In this document: positions 12,236 through 22,793 of the stretch, piece by piece
Position numbering within the stretch: position 1 is the first letter of the stretch
Layout of the letters: each line of letters begins with the position of its first letter
Assembly (NCBI RefSeq): GCF_030272615.1
Contig: NC_081414.1
Span: 914,943,648-915,007,647, forward strand
Length of the DNA stretch: 64,000 bases
Direction: 5' to 3'
DNA from: Cryptomeria japonica
Lineage: Eukaryota; Streptophyta; Pinopsida; Cupressales; Cupressaceae
The notes under the pieces: generated by a model
Told to the model about the DNA's origin: nothing
The model's input: the letters and a program-made list of their open reading frames with translations, nothing else
Database searches by the model: none
Translations under genes and position numbers: made by a program

Positions 12236-13168
12236 AAAATATTGTCTACTGGAGCCTTGAATAACTGACTAGAAAGATTTTTAATTCCTTTTCTTTTTCC
12301 TTTTGATTTTTTCACTATCACTTCCATCCTTCGAGTCAGATGCCCTCGCCCTTTTCTTTCTTCTTGTTTTTTCATACTCATTGTCATGCTTTGAATTATT
12401 TTTCTTTCTTGGTGACTCCTTACTACTCTCACTGTCAGTTTCACTCTTAGAATTTGAGTCTGATGTATCAGAATCTGATGAACCTGATGAACTAGAAGAA
12501 TCGTCATTAGAGGTAGATTCATCTGACTTGGGAATAGACTTTTGTTGTTGCATTACAAGCCTTGGCATATTATTCAAATACTCACATAAACTCTCAGTGA
12601 TACCACCAAGACCAATAGAAGTAAAGCAATTGATAGCAAACCATGAATTTTTGGGATTGTCCTTTGGAGAAATTGAATCAAAAGACTCCTACATTGTTGG
12701 ATCGTTCAACCTTTCATTAAGCAATAATATACCTAGCTACTCTGCCATCTCCTACAAGAGAATCTTTATAAAAATATGGGAAGAGGAAGTAGTATCTTCC
12801 TTTGTCAGATGTATATAAGCAAGACAATGCCATGGAAGAGCATCTGTGCCAAGTAAGTGGGCAAAAAACTTTGCAACATTACACAATTTATTTGTTTCTA
12901 GTTTCTGTATCATAGAATACTATTGTACAAAACACTTACAAAAAAATTCCTCATAAATTTTATTGATCATATAGAATCTTTTCCCAAGAAGACCATAATA
13001 ATGAAGGTATATTCTCTCTTGACTAGGTTCAAGCTTGATCTTTAGTAGCTTATGACCAGCTTCCTCAAAATCAACACTTGACATGATTGTCAAATAAATT
13101 GTACATCTTAAATTGGCCAAATTTGTCTCTATCTCATCCTGTATTCTCAGTGCTTCCTCACCTTCCTC

Positions 13169-13241
<73 letters not shown>

Positions 13242-14115
13242 CCTGAATCATTCTCCCCTTCTGCTTCATCTGAAGAAGCATCTCCAAGGATATCTTTCTT
13301 CATTTTTTCATAGGTTGCCTCATGCTCTAAGAAATTAGGATCTGGCTTGAAAACATCCAAACCAGCTTCTTGATCAAGTTCATCTCCTAGGAAAAATTCA
13401 TGTGTTAACTGATCTGGACGCACAACTGGATGACCCTTGAACTTAGCTTTGTGAATTGCAAAATGGCCTTCAATTAAAAACTGTACTTGTTTGTTAATTT
13501 CCCCCTCATGGATAATACCTCTAAATCTTTCAAAAATCCCATAGAGTCCTTTGGGTGAAAGGTCTTGCAACAAAGAACCACATTCTTTAAACGAACCCAA
13601 CAACAACCTCTACATTGTCATCTGTGGGGTTCTCTAGTAAAAGTGTGAGAAGTTCCAAGGCAATGATCTCATTTGCAACTTGTTAATTCACTAAATGAGC
13701 TATGAATTTGGTTGCTGCTATCAACATGTGCTTGTCATTGCATTTGTATGCCCTCTTAAGCTGCAAAATAATTCTTCACAAAAGCAGATTGCCAACTTCA
13801 GGAAATTTTTTATTTACCATAGCAACCAACGCAGCAAAAACATATATAAATCTAGGGGATGCTATTTGGGATTTCATACAAGACCTACAAAATAGACCCC
13901 TCCCATAGATGAGATTATTTGCAAACAACTCTGGAATGATGTTCTTGATGTTAGATGCATTTACCTTGTTTACTAACCCATTGATACTCTTCTAAAGCGC
14001 ATCCCATGTCATGCACTAGTATTCCACACTTCTCTTGTCTTCCACGTCTTTCATCATTTGAGCCAGCTTAAATGGGGGAATTTAAACACCCCCACTTCTT
14101 CCAACACCCTTCTTA
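12236..14115 (-). pseudogene. CWC22: Retro-pseudogene of the pre-mRNA-splicing factor CWC22
   Basis: CWC22 is a spliceosome protein with MIF4G and MA3 domains that helps load the exon-junction complex. The minus strand reads from the N-terminal GRSGGV*IPPFKLAQMMKDV (about 14105) through INGLVNKVNASNIKNIIPEL, RGLFCRSCMKSQ, FAALVAMVNKKFPEVG and LLTLLLENPTDDNVEV into IFERFRGIIHEGEINKQVQF. From 13606 one frame then continues to the MA3 part (TIYLTIMSSVDFEEAGHKLL), [35 protein letters not shown] and a Ser/Lys-rich tail. No introns are visible and stops are many (for example VQ*YS, ILL*EMAE*LG), so it is a dead processed copy. The Asp run in the linker is encoded by an ATC microsatellite. Confidence 0.9.
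13163..13241. repeat. (ATC)n microsatellite inside the CWC22 retrocopy
   Basis: About 26 ATC units, read on the minus strand as Asp codons inside the acidic linker between the MIF4G-side and MA3-side parts of CWC22. Functional CWC22 proteins already have an acidic linker here, so this is probably an expansion of existing Asp codons. The poly-His and poly-Ser frames on the plus strand are shadows. Confidence 0.95.
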
Positions 14116-14299
14116 GCTCCTCTTATAGCACCTTCACCATCCCATTCTGAGATGGAGCAGACACAACACCAGAAGTTTTCACTTCCACTACCTCTCTGTC
14201 CCTCTTGTTTCCAAAAGCCCCTTTACCACTTAATTTGTGCTTATTTCTGTACATAAACCCATCAGGAAGCATGAGTTTTTGCATATAAGGTCGCCCAAA

Positions 14300-14507
14300 T
14301 ATTTTATAGTTATTTTCATCAAGATTCCCTCAGGAGCTAGCAGATCCTGCTTCCATACTTTAATTCTATTTTCTCAAAGGACAATCCTAAAAATCCATGC
14401 ATTGCAAACAACTTTTTACACCTTTGTTGGTTATGGTGGCATCACAAAGAGTTTACATCAATCAATGAAGAACATGCCAATGCTTTTAATGCAGCAGTAG
14501 AAGTCTA
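14300..14507 (+). pseudogene. Inverted partial copy of CWC22 (C-terminal MA3-end region)
   Basis: The plus strand encodes a frame-shifted but clear match to the same CWC22 stretch present on the minus strand at about 12545-12790. It reads FIKI, QELAD, then SIFSKDNPKNPC, then after a shift GGITKSLHQSMKNMPMLLMQQ. By eye the two copies are roughly three-quarters identical, well diverged. The fragment abuts the 5' end of the minus-strand retrocopy, so the locus holds a head-to-head partial inverted repeat. It could be a second, older retrocopy or a local inverted duplication. Confidence 0.75.
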
Positions 14508-15780
14508 TCTCTTATTCAATATCTCTAGTGAAATCCCCATGATCTTTTGTTGGAGTAGAATTTGTTTTATTCTAAAAAGGGTCTTGTCCTTTGTTGATGG
14601 GATATTCATCTACCTTAAGAAATAACTATTCTATTCTCCAACAAGAAGTGGAACTAAATGAAGATCTAGCACCATAAAATGAATCCTCGAAAGGATTGCT
14701 ATAGTTAGTTTTGGTAGATAATGATCTAGGTAAAATACTAATGTGGCTTTAGGAAACATTATGTACTAGCTTAGCATACTCTAACAACTTTGGTATGACA
14801 TGCTACATCCAATTAAGTCTCCATCGGTATCTCTATTGTGTTTATGGATTGGGATTCAATGTACTCTTTTTATACACAGATTTTACTTTCAACTGAGGAG
14901 GTTTGTATGTACTTACTTGTGTTTCAATTGTATCCCTATTTCAAGAATTTATTCTATCAACAAATCATTTGTTGTAAGTTGTACAAGTGGAAGCTTGAAC
15001 ATGCCTTCCATGCTAGCCTTTTTGATACGTTCAACACCATCTTGTGCAACAAATCTTTAGAACTCCACTATTTCATTGAAGAGTGAGTAGTAGGGATGAT
15101 CTAGGATACTTATAGAGGTTTTGCAAGAGAGATAAATAGACCTAAATATTATGGCTTAATAATGATCAATAGGTAAACAGATAAGAAACTCTCAATATCA
15201 AACTGACTTTCTCAGTTGTCTTTACTAGAAATGGATAAATCTGCTAATAATGGCTTTATGACTGTATGTCAACTTTAGACTCAATCCAAGAAGAGCTAGA
15301 ACTAATATGCGATATCTAGATTTATGATCTCTATAATATAACAATCCCATAATTATGTTTCCACGCATCTATACCACAACACAAACATCATGCTAGTGTT
15401 CTACCATAGCAATTGATATCCTAATTATAGAATGTGAAATATGCATATAACTATGAATAAAGATTAAGAAAAACAAAAAATATGCTTATTGCAAACATAA
15501 ATGACTAATGGATAAGAATTGAATTCATTGTAGATAGTTTTGAATATCAAATTCACTTATTTGTGTGCATTTAGTAACTCATGTACTTGTGGCCAACCAT
15601 TTATCTCTTCCATAAATTAAACACTTATTAATAACATTAAATGGCTGAGTAATTATGTTTTAGTTGAAATTGAAAATAAAATATTTTATTTCAGGACAGC
15701 TCACACTATTCCCTATCATATTTTAGACTCTCGGTTTTGTTAGTAGTGGTTTGATGTCTTTGGAGCTGATCATTTCATTT
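14508..15780. other. Mostly featureless; one unassigned minus-strand coding-like fragment at 14910-15080
   Basis: On the minus strand from about 15065 a frame reads FVAQDGVERIKKASMEGMFK, then LPLVQLTTNDLLIE, a stop, ILEIGIQLKHK, then GTAAGT, a good splice donor. The codon pattern looks like a decayed exon of an unidentified gene. I do not recognise the protein. The rest of the stretch is AT-rich without supported features. Confidence 0.35.
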
Positions 15781-15782
15781 CT

Positions 15783-16684
15783 TTAGTTACATTTGCTAGT
15801 GTACTCCCAACTTGTGCCAAAATGGGAGCTTTGGAATAGGGTATGGACATCCATCAAAGCATAAAAGATAGAGGAATTTTGTCAGATGAAGTTGCAACGG
15901 CTTTGTTAGCATGTATGCAAAATGTGGAAGCATAGACAAGGCACTAGAATTGTTTGACGGATTGCCTCAAATAAATGTGGTTTCCTGGACTGCAATGATT
16001 ACCGGATATGCACAAAATGGATTTGTTGAGAAGGCTTTAGAAACTTTCAAGCAAATGCAATTGGTAGGTGTAAAGCCAAATTCCACGACCATTGCTACTA
16101 TCCTCCCTGCCTATGCCAAAATGAGAGATTTGGAACAGGGTATGGACATTCATCGAAGCATAAAGGATAGAGGAATTTTGTCACATGTTGTAGTTGCAAC
16201 TGTCCTGGTAGACATGTATGCAAAATGTGGAAGCATAGACAAGGCACGTGAACTATTTGATAGAATGCCTGAAAGAAATGTTATCTCGTGGACTGCAATG
16301 ATTGCTGGATATGCACAAAATGGATTTGTCAAAAAGGCTTTAGACACTTTCAAGCAAATGAAATTAGAAGGCATAAAGCCAAATTCCACAACCTTTGCCA
16401 GCATCCTCCCTACTTGTGCAAAAATGGGAGCTTTGGAACAGGGTATGGACATCCATCAAAGCATAATGGATAGAGGAATTTTGTTAGGTGTTGTACTTGC
16501 AAATTCCTTGCTTGACATGAATGCAAAATGTGGAAAAATGGACAAGGCTCGTGAATTGTTTGATATGATGCTACAAAGAGATGTGATCTCATGTGAACAA
16601 TCAACACACGCATATACGAGAGGAAGGGATTGCTGCTACAAAATTGAACGCTCACTCCTCAATCACAGTTCTATGGTTTTATGA
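15783..16684 (+). pseudogene. PPR protein fragment (PLS-type), broken
   Basis: PPR proteins bind organellar RNA; PLS types often guide RNA editing or processing. The plus strand carries about two and a half PLS triplets. Motifs seen repeatedly are MYAKCGSIDKARELFDRMPE, NVISWTAMIAGYAQNGF, ALDTFKQMKLEGIKPNSTT and ILPTCAKMGALEQGMDIHQS. The open part is 15911-16684 (257 codons). Upstream, from 15790, the same repeat continues but has a TAG where Gln is expected (LE*GMDIHQS) and a 4-bp deletion near 15905 that shifts frame. At the 3' end the repeat stops abruptly after LQRDVIS and non-PPR sequence follows. No start region, targeting peptide or E/DYW tail is present, so it is a truncated copy. Confidence 0.88.
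15790..16600 (+). repeat. ~303-bp tandem units in the PPR fragment
   Basis: The word gtatggacatccatc recurs at about 15841, 16140 and 16443, giving spacings of 299 and 303 bp. The first interval is short because of the 4-bp deletion. Whole units are very similar at the nucleotide level, more than independent PPR repeats usually are, which suggests recent unequal crossover or conversion of a 101-codon P-L-S block. Confidence 0.75.
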
Positions 16685-17573
16685 GATTAAACTAGGGCAA
16701 TTAACCACCACATGTATATTTTTTGCAAGATGAAATTAAAAACTAGGGAAATTTGAATCTACCTCCTGCGCGGGATTGCAAGCAATGCCACAAATGCCTT
16801 TGATGTGGGTTTGATTTTCTTGGGGGTTGAAGTCACCATAGATGCCTATGCAGGATTGCAATGCACAAATGAATTCCCCTCTTTTTTTGTTTTAAGTAAT
16901 GGCCATTGTCGTCAGAAATATGATGAACTCGAGCACTTTTTTGTAAAAAAGAAAATTCTCATTGCTAATGCCTTCTTTGTTGAAATCAATAGGAAATTGC
17001 CATCGGAATTACGATGAATGCGAGCATTTAAAAAAAAAAAAATCAAATTTGGCCACAATATACCTTCTCCGTTAGAAACCTTAGTCAGAAATCTAGTCTA
17101 AATGTATTAGTGTATGTGTCTGGCATAGCCTAATAGGCGTCCGTTCAATCTACACATGTATAAAAAGAAAAAGATTTGAGTCAAAACTCTTCAATGGAAC
17201 TGTGATCTGATCTGATCTCTACCCTCAACAAAGTTCTGCTTCGTATTCTATATATGATTGAGCACTAGAAATAGTTAAAGCCTTACATTCTAGATCTGAA
17301 CAATTTAGATTTGGCATGTTAAGTCAAATACACCTTCAAAATGAGATATACACCAATTATAATCTAAATGAGAATGAATTTTGAAAAGGAAGTTGTGAAA
17401 TGACTAATGGGTAGTGATGCAAGCATGTAAATGGAAATGGCATTAGTAATTTCCAAGAATGCAATTGGAGGTTTTAGGCAAAGATTATAAATCATTTTTT
17501 AGTGGTTTAGGGAAAGTTTTAGATGTCAATTATCATTTTTTAGAAGTATCTCTATTGATCATGTAGTGAACTG
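16685..17573. other. No supported gene; oligo-A at 17029-17041
   Basis: Intergenic DNA after the PPR remnant. Two similar words, 'gccattgtcgtcagaaatatgatga' style (about 16903) and 'gccatcggaattacgatgaa' (about 16998), each followed by 'gagca' and an A- or T-rich run, hint at a small decayed repeat. Nothing else is recognised. Confidence 0.35.
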
Positions 17574-17701
17574 TTAGTTTTGGAGGCTGCAACCTCTCTA
17601 AAATACTTCCTTCTTGTATTGTTTATGTAGATCAAAATGTAACCTCTATTTTAGAAGCAAAACATGATATAATAGATATTGAATGAATAATATGTTTATT
17701 G
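17574..17701 (+). repeat. Copia0 LTR, left part (split by the Copia1 insertion)
   Basis: The stretch from TGTTAGTTTTGGAGGCTG to TATTG matches 63292-63418. The other copy then continues straight into 'taaattaaattggttatt', which here is found only at 37153 onward. This part is therefore the left portion of a short (~165 bp) copia-type LTR cut by the Copia1 insertion. The duplicated target is TATTG (17697-17701 and 37146-37150). Confidence 0.75.
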
Positions 17702-17721
17702 TATTGGATTATTAAGGAGAT

Positions 17722-18831
17722 TGTTAGATTTGGTTGTTCATTTCTAATGCTAGGATATGTTGTTGTCATTGATGTCAACCTATACTTGTGAGTTATTCCG
17801 GTGAGTTTGGAAAAGGCTTTTGGTTTGGTTTTGTAGTTTGGTTTTGCTGATCACTGTTTTGCAGAATCTGGTATTCCCTTTGGTATATTCCAGTGTATCT
17901 TCATTTTAGATGGTTCGTGATTTGGTGTGCCACAAGTTATCTTTCTTCATGATAGATGTTGATTGGTTATGTTCTTGAGCTTTGAGACGTTGTCTAATGA
18001 AGATTTGAGAAGAGATAATGCAACTATTTTAGATGATTCTAACGTGCTTGATGGTGTTTTCTAGTCGTATCCTATTTGTTTTGGCAATCTGCATTGATCG
18101 TTGAGTGAGTTTTTGGTGATTTCTTTGAACCAATGATAATTTATGTGTTATGCAGTATTTCTGGTGGTGTAGCATATTGCAGTTGATCTTGGCGAGATTT
18201 CTAGTGGATGTAATCATTTGGGAATTTGAATCAGGTCCATGCTATCTAATGTAAATCATAATATTGGTTTGGTGGTTGATCTTTGTATCGTGTAATGTAA
18301 TTTTTGTAACTATGAGTTGAGGGTTGAGGATTTAGCCGACCTTGTTATCAAGGTTGATGATTTGTATATATAGGTGATATACTTAAGTGTCGTTATTGTG
18401 TCTATATTATCAGAGAGAGGTAAATGTGTGAACAAAGGATATATCATTTAGTGAAGTGTTGTGGTGAGTTTGGTGTTGCAGGGTAGACAACTGTGCTTAA
18501 CCGGAACTGTCATCAAGAATTTGTAGATGCTACTATTGTAGTTCATTCCTTCTGGATTGTAGTCTGAATCATATTGTAAGTCAGTGAGACTTCCTTGAGG
18601 GTTGTAGCATTCCGGGCATATATCTTTTGAGCAGTGAGCTCTAGGTAATGAGCCTGAATGCTTGTGCATTCCCAATTGTAATATTTTCACATACTACTAT
18701 AGAGTATCATCTTATTGTGGGTAGGTTCCCACTGTGATTTTTTCCTTAACCGAGTTTTCCATGTCAAAATCTTGGTGTTGTGTGTTGTGCTATTAATTTT
18801 CTTATTTGTTATTGTTGTGGTTTACTCAATG
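17722..18831 (+). repeat. Copia1 5' LTR (truncated)
   Basis: Aligns to the 3' LTR at 35893-37145 from TGTTAGATTT through 'gtggttta'. It lacks about 60 bp present in the 3' LTR after 'ggtatatt' (near 17895) and lacks the last ~95 bp including the CTAACA end. Gag coding sequence follows directly. A TATA-like 'gtatatata' lies at about 18363. Confidence 0.85.
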
Positions 18832-19480
18832 CCCTGATTGATTCTAAAATGAAAAATGCTATGGAACTTCATACCACACATGAGATCTGGGTGAAGCTTG
18901 AGATCGTGTATGAAGGTTATAGTCAAGTGAAAGTTTTTAAGTTGCAGAGTTTAAAAGGAAAGTATGAGAAATTGAAGATGGGAGACGATGAGAACATACA
19001 TTCATACATGGCTAAGGTGAATGAGCTTGTCCTTGGTATTAGATCTGTAGGTGGAAAGATTGAAGAAGATGAGATTGTTGCTAAGGTGCTAAGGCGTTTG
19101 CCTCCTGCCTATAAACATAAGGTTGCCGCTATTGATGAGATCTAGAGTCTAACCATTATGACAATAGATGTATTGGTTGGAAAGCTTGCAGCATTTGACC
19201 TGAGAAAATTTGGTGAATCATATGGAAAGTCTGAGATAACATTGAAAGCATCAACATCAATGTCTAGTTAGCAGAAATATGATCCTAATGAGTGCAGGAT
19301 ATCCAGATATGAAAGGGAAAAGAGAGAGATATCAGAGCAAGAAAAATAACTTGATGAGATTGAAGGTTTGATTTCCTGGAGATTGCTTAAAGGTGCTGGT
19401 AAGTATGATGGAAATTTGCCCTTAAAATGTTTTTCTTGTAATTTAAGATACGACATTTTTCTTCTAGATGTCTACAGAGA
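18832..19480 (+). pseudogene. Copia1 gag remnant
   Basis: Capsid/nucleocapsid part of a copia polyprotein, which packages the element RNA. It starts inside gag because the upstream part is deleted. Seen are HTTHEIWVKLEIVYEG (compare 'AKEMWDKLEVLYEG' types), LQSLKGKYEKLKMGDDENI, and VLRRLPPAYKHKVAAIDEI, the usual UBN2-type gag core. A stop follows at 19143. The zinc knuckle at about 19425-19470 keeps only KCFSC and has lost the remaining His/Cys. The same strand continues into protease. Confidence 0.82.
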
Positions 19481-22296
19481 ATGGCTAAGTATAAAAGACA
19501 TGATAAGTTTGATAAGTTTGATAGAAATGATAGATATGAGAAGCATGAGAAGTATGATAAGCCTTATAAATCTAAGCGAAAGTTTAGGAACCAAAAGAAC
19601 TGCTATTATGTTGTAGATGAAGGTGTTACAGATGAAGAATCAAAAGGAGATCTAGTTGTGTTTATTGCCATTAAAGAAGATAGACCTGTGCCTATTAATT
19701 CCAATAGCTCCTCTATTAAGCAAAAAGCTTTGGCTGCTAAGGTAGAAGAGAAAGGTGAATGGGTGATTGATAATAGTTGTTCATATCATATGACCGGTGA
19801 AAAAAGAAAATTTGAAAGCATGGAGAAGTATGATGGCAGAATAGTTAGATTTGGAGATGACAAAACCTGTGTAATTTGTGGAAGAGGTTCTATTTATTTT
19901 GATGGTAAGTATAACATTGATGATGTCTTGTATGTTGAAGGTTTGAAGCATAATCTTTTGAGTGTTGGATAGATGGTTGATAAGGGTTATGATCTATAAT
20001 TCAAAGATTGAAAATGCAAGATCTTGAATGCCTCTGGTATAGAGATTGTATCTAGAACTAAGACTAATCGTAACATTTTTCATTTGAATGCTAGTGAGAA
20101 AAGTTGTTGGATTGCTAAGATAGATGAGAGTTGGTTGTGGCATGGTAGGATGTGTCATGTAAACTTTAATTCATTGATCAAGATCAGTTCTACTCAAGGT
20201 GTTAGGGATCTGCCTAAGATTGTCAAACGTGTTAATGTGGTATGCAAGGAATGTTAGTTGGGTAAGAAAACAAGGATTTCTTTTGAGAGTAAATGGTACA
20301 CATCAGATGAATTATTAGATCTTGTGCATACTGACCTGTGTAGACCTAAAAAATGTTAGAAGTGTGTAGGGTGATAGATACTTTATGTTACTAATTGATG
20401 ATTATTCTAGAATGATGTGGGTTGTCTTTTTGAAGGAAAAATCAAAAGTATTTGAGAAAGTCGAGATATTCAAAGATAAAGTTGAAACTGAGTCCGGATT
20501 GAAGTTGAAGTGTCTAAGATCTGATAGAGGTGAAGAATTATGCTCTAGTGAGTTCAATTCTTTTTGTGAGATGCGTGGAATCAGAAGACATCTATCTGCT
20601 ACTAGGACCCCACAACAAAATGGGATTGTTGAAAGGCAAAACCATACTATTTTAGATGCTGAAAGAACTATGTTGATTGAAGGAAATATTCTAAAGGTTT
20701 ATTGGAGAGAAGCTATTAGAATTGTTGTCTATACATTCAATAGATTTCATATCAAAGGTGATACCGGTTAGACTCCTTATGAGCTTTGGTTTGGTCATGT
20801 TCCTACTATGAAATATTTCAATTTTTTTTGTAGTAAATTTTATGTCAAAAGAGATGAGGATATTGGAAAGTTTGATGCTAGAAGTGACGAATGTATCCTC
20901 TTGGGATATTTTTAAAATAGTAAATCCTATAGGTTGTATAACAAGAGACCAAGAAATATAGTTGAGACTGCAAGTGTGAAGGTGAATGAAAACCTTGGGA
21001 AGGAGATCAAAGCTTATGATGAAGGTCAACATGTTGTTTTAGCTCCTATTCAGCTTGGAGGTCCTAAGCAGAATGATCTGGTACAGACAAAGACTATTGT
21101 TGTTGCTGGTGAAGATGTTCAAGATCCTGAGTCTAAGAATCAAAACAATCTGAAGACATTGAGGTATGTAAGATTGAATCATTCTGAGAATCAAATTATT
21201 GGTGATAAGAATAAAGGTATGATGACTAGAAGAAGGTTAGTTGCAGAAGAGATGTTTGATTTATAAAGTTGAACCTAAAGATGTTGTTGAAGCTTGTAAA
21301 GATGATAACTAGATTAGAGCCATGAAAGAAGAGTTAGATCAGATTGAAAGGAACAATACTTTGGAACTTGTGCCTAGACCTAAGGATAAAAATGTTATTG
21401 GTACTAAATGGGGTTTTAGGAACAAATTGAATGAAACCAATGAAGTAATCAGAAATAAAGCTAGACTGGTCTGCAAAGTATATTCACAACAACAAGGGAT
21501 TGATTATGAAGTGACTTTTTCTCCGGTTGCTAGAATTGAAGCTATTAGATTGTTGCTAGCTTATGCTGCTTATAAAGATTTCAAGGTATATCAAATGGAT
21601 GTCAAATCTGCTTTTTTTAATGGTGTTTATATTGAATAGCCTGATGGATTTTCACTATGAGATGATGGAGACATGATATGCAAGTTGAAGAAAGAACTTT
21701 ATGGATTAAAGAAAGCCCCTAGAGCTTGGTATGCTAAATTAGATAAATACTTGCTAAAATTGGGATTTGTCAAAGGTGTTTCTAATAGTAACCTGTACTT
21801 TAAGGTTGAAAACAATAACATTTTGATTATTGAAGTCTTTGTTGATGACATTATTTTTTGTGGTGACGATGATATGAGTATGAAATTTGCTGGTGATATG
21901 CAAAAAGAATTTGAGATGTCTATGAATGGTGAGATGAAATTTTTCTTAGGTTTACAAATTGCACAGATAGGAAAAGGTATCTTTATATCTCAAACTAAGT
22001 ATGTGAAGGAATTGCTGAAGAATTTTGGATTATATGATTCCAAACTGCTCAGAACTTCTATGGTGATTGGTTGTAAATTGTAAAAAAATGATGAATCTCC
22101 TAAAGCTAATCAGATTCTATACAAATCTATGGTTGGTTAACTATTATATCTCACTCAGACTAGGTCTGACATTATGCATGTTGTGTGTATGGAAGCTAGA
22201 TATCAAGTTGATCCAAAGGAGAGTCATGTTATTGTTGTTAAAAGAATATTCAGATATCTAAAGGAAACTGAAGATTATGGTTTATGGTATCCAAAG
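19481..22296 (+). pseudogene. Copia1 pol: protease, integrase, reverse transcriptase, RNase H start
   Basis: Polyprotein part that processes, reverse-transcribes and integrates the element. Protease is at about 19755-19972 (WVIDNSCSYHMTG; active D kept, DSG changed to DNS; NLLSVG end). Pre-integrase zinc region is at 20130-20257 (WLWHGRMCHVNFNSL, VVCKEC). The integrase core is at 20380-20770 with LLIDDYSRMMW, LRSDRGEE and PQQNGIVERQN, so all three acidic residues are visible. RT is at 21322-22083 (YQMDVKSAFFNG, VFVDDIIFCG with the FVDD active site). The RNase H linker (YLTQTRSDIM, FRYLKETEDYGLWYPK) runs to 22296, where Copia2 is inserted. There are several stops and at least three frame changes. 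Confidence 0.9.
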
Positions 22297-22744
22297 TGTG
22301 AGATTTTGCCAAGATCAAGAGCTCAATGAAAAGTACGATAAAGACAAAATATAGGACAAGAATAAATAGTATTCTCATCAATAGAAAATGATCAATAAAA
22401 TCAATTACATACAATGTAGATAAGCCTGCTTATATAGGAAAGGCTAGGGATATGTGAGCACACAAACATGACATGTGGCTCAATAAGAAACAAGGGTAGG
22501 TAGGAAATAGGTGTGGGTAGGTAGGAGAAATAATATAATAGTCCACATGAGGTGGATCACCCACTGAATGTGGAGTGTAACAACAAGATCAACACCATAA
22601 AAGGTGGAATTTCTCCTACACACACTATCCCAATGTAGCACAAACACCCAAGTGTCTCATACCCAAACTACTATGAAATGCATTTCCTAAGTAAACTTAA
22701 GTAAGTGTAATAATATCCAAGATGAATAATTATTTACACCAACA
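22297..22744 (-). repeat. Copia2 3' LTR (minus orientation)
   Basis: Plus-strand ends TGTGAG...CCAACA; in element orientation TGTTGG...CTCACA. It contains TATATAAG on the minus strand at 22429-22436, a likely core promoter. Its partner is at 34620-35067. Confidence 0.92.
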
Positions 22745-22758
22745 CCCCCCCTTAAGTG
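22745..22758 (-). promoter_or_regulatory. Copia2 polypurine tract
   Basis: On the minus strand, cttaaggggggg directly precedes the 3' LTR. Confidence 0.8.
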
Positions 22759-22793
22759 CAACTTAGGGGAATGCACTAAAGTCTACAATGCAA

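Noticed and set aside
12303-12818. 171-codon plus-strand frame
   Set aside because: Leu/Ser-rich antisense of the CWC22 Ser/Lys tail; the minus strand explains the sequence.
13087-13338. Poly-His and poly-Ser frames on the plus strand
   Set aside because: Antisense shadows of the Asp run in the CWC22 retrocopy.
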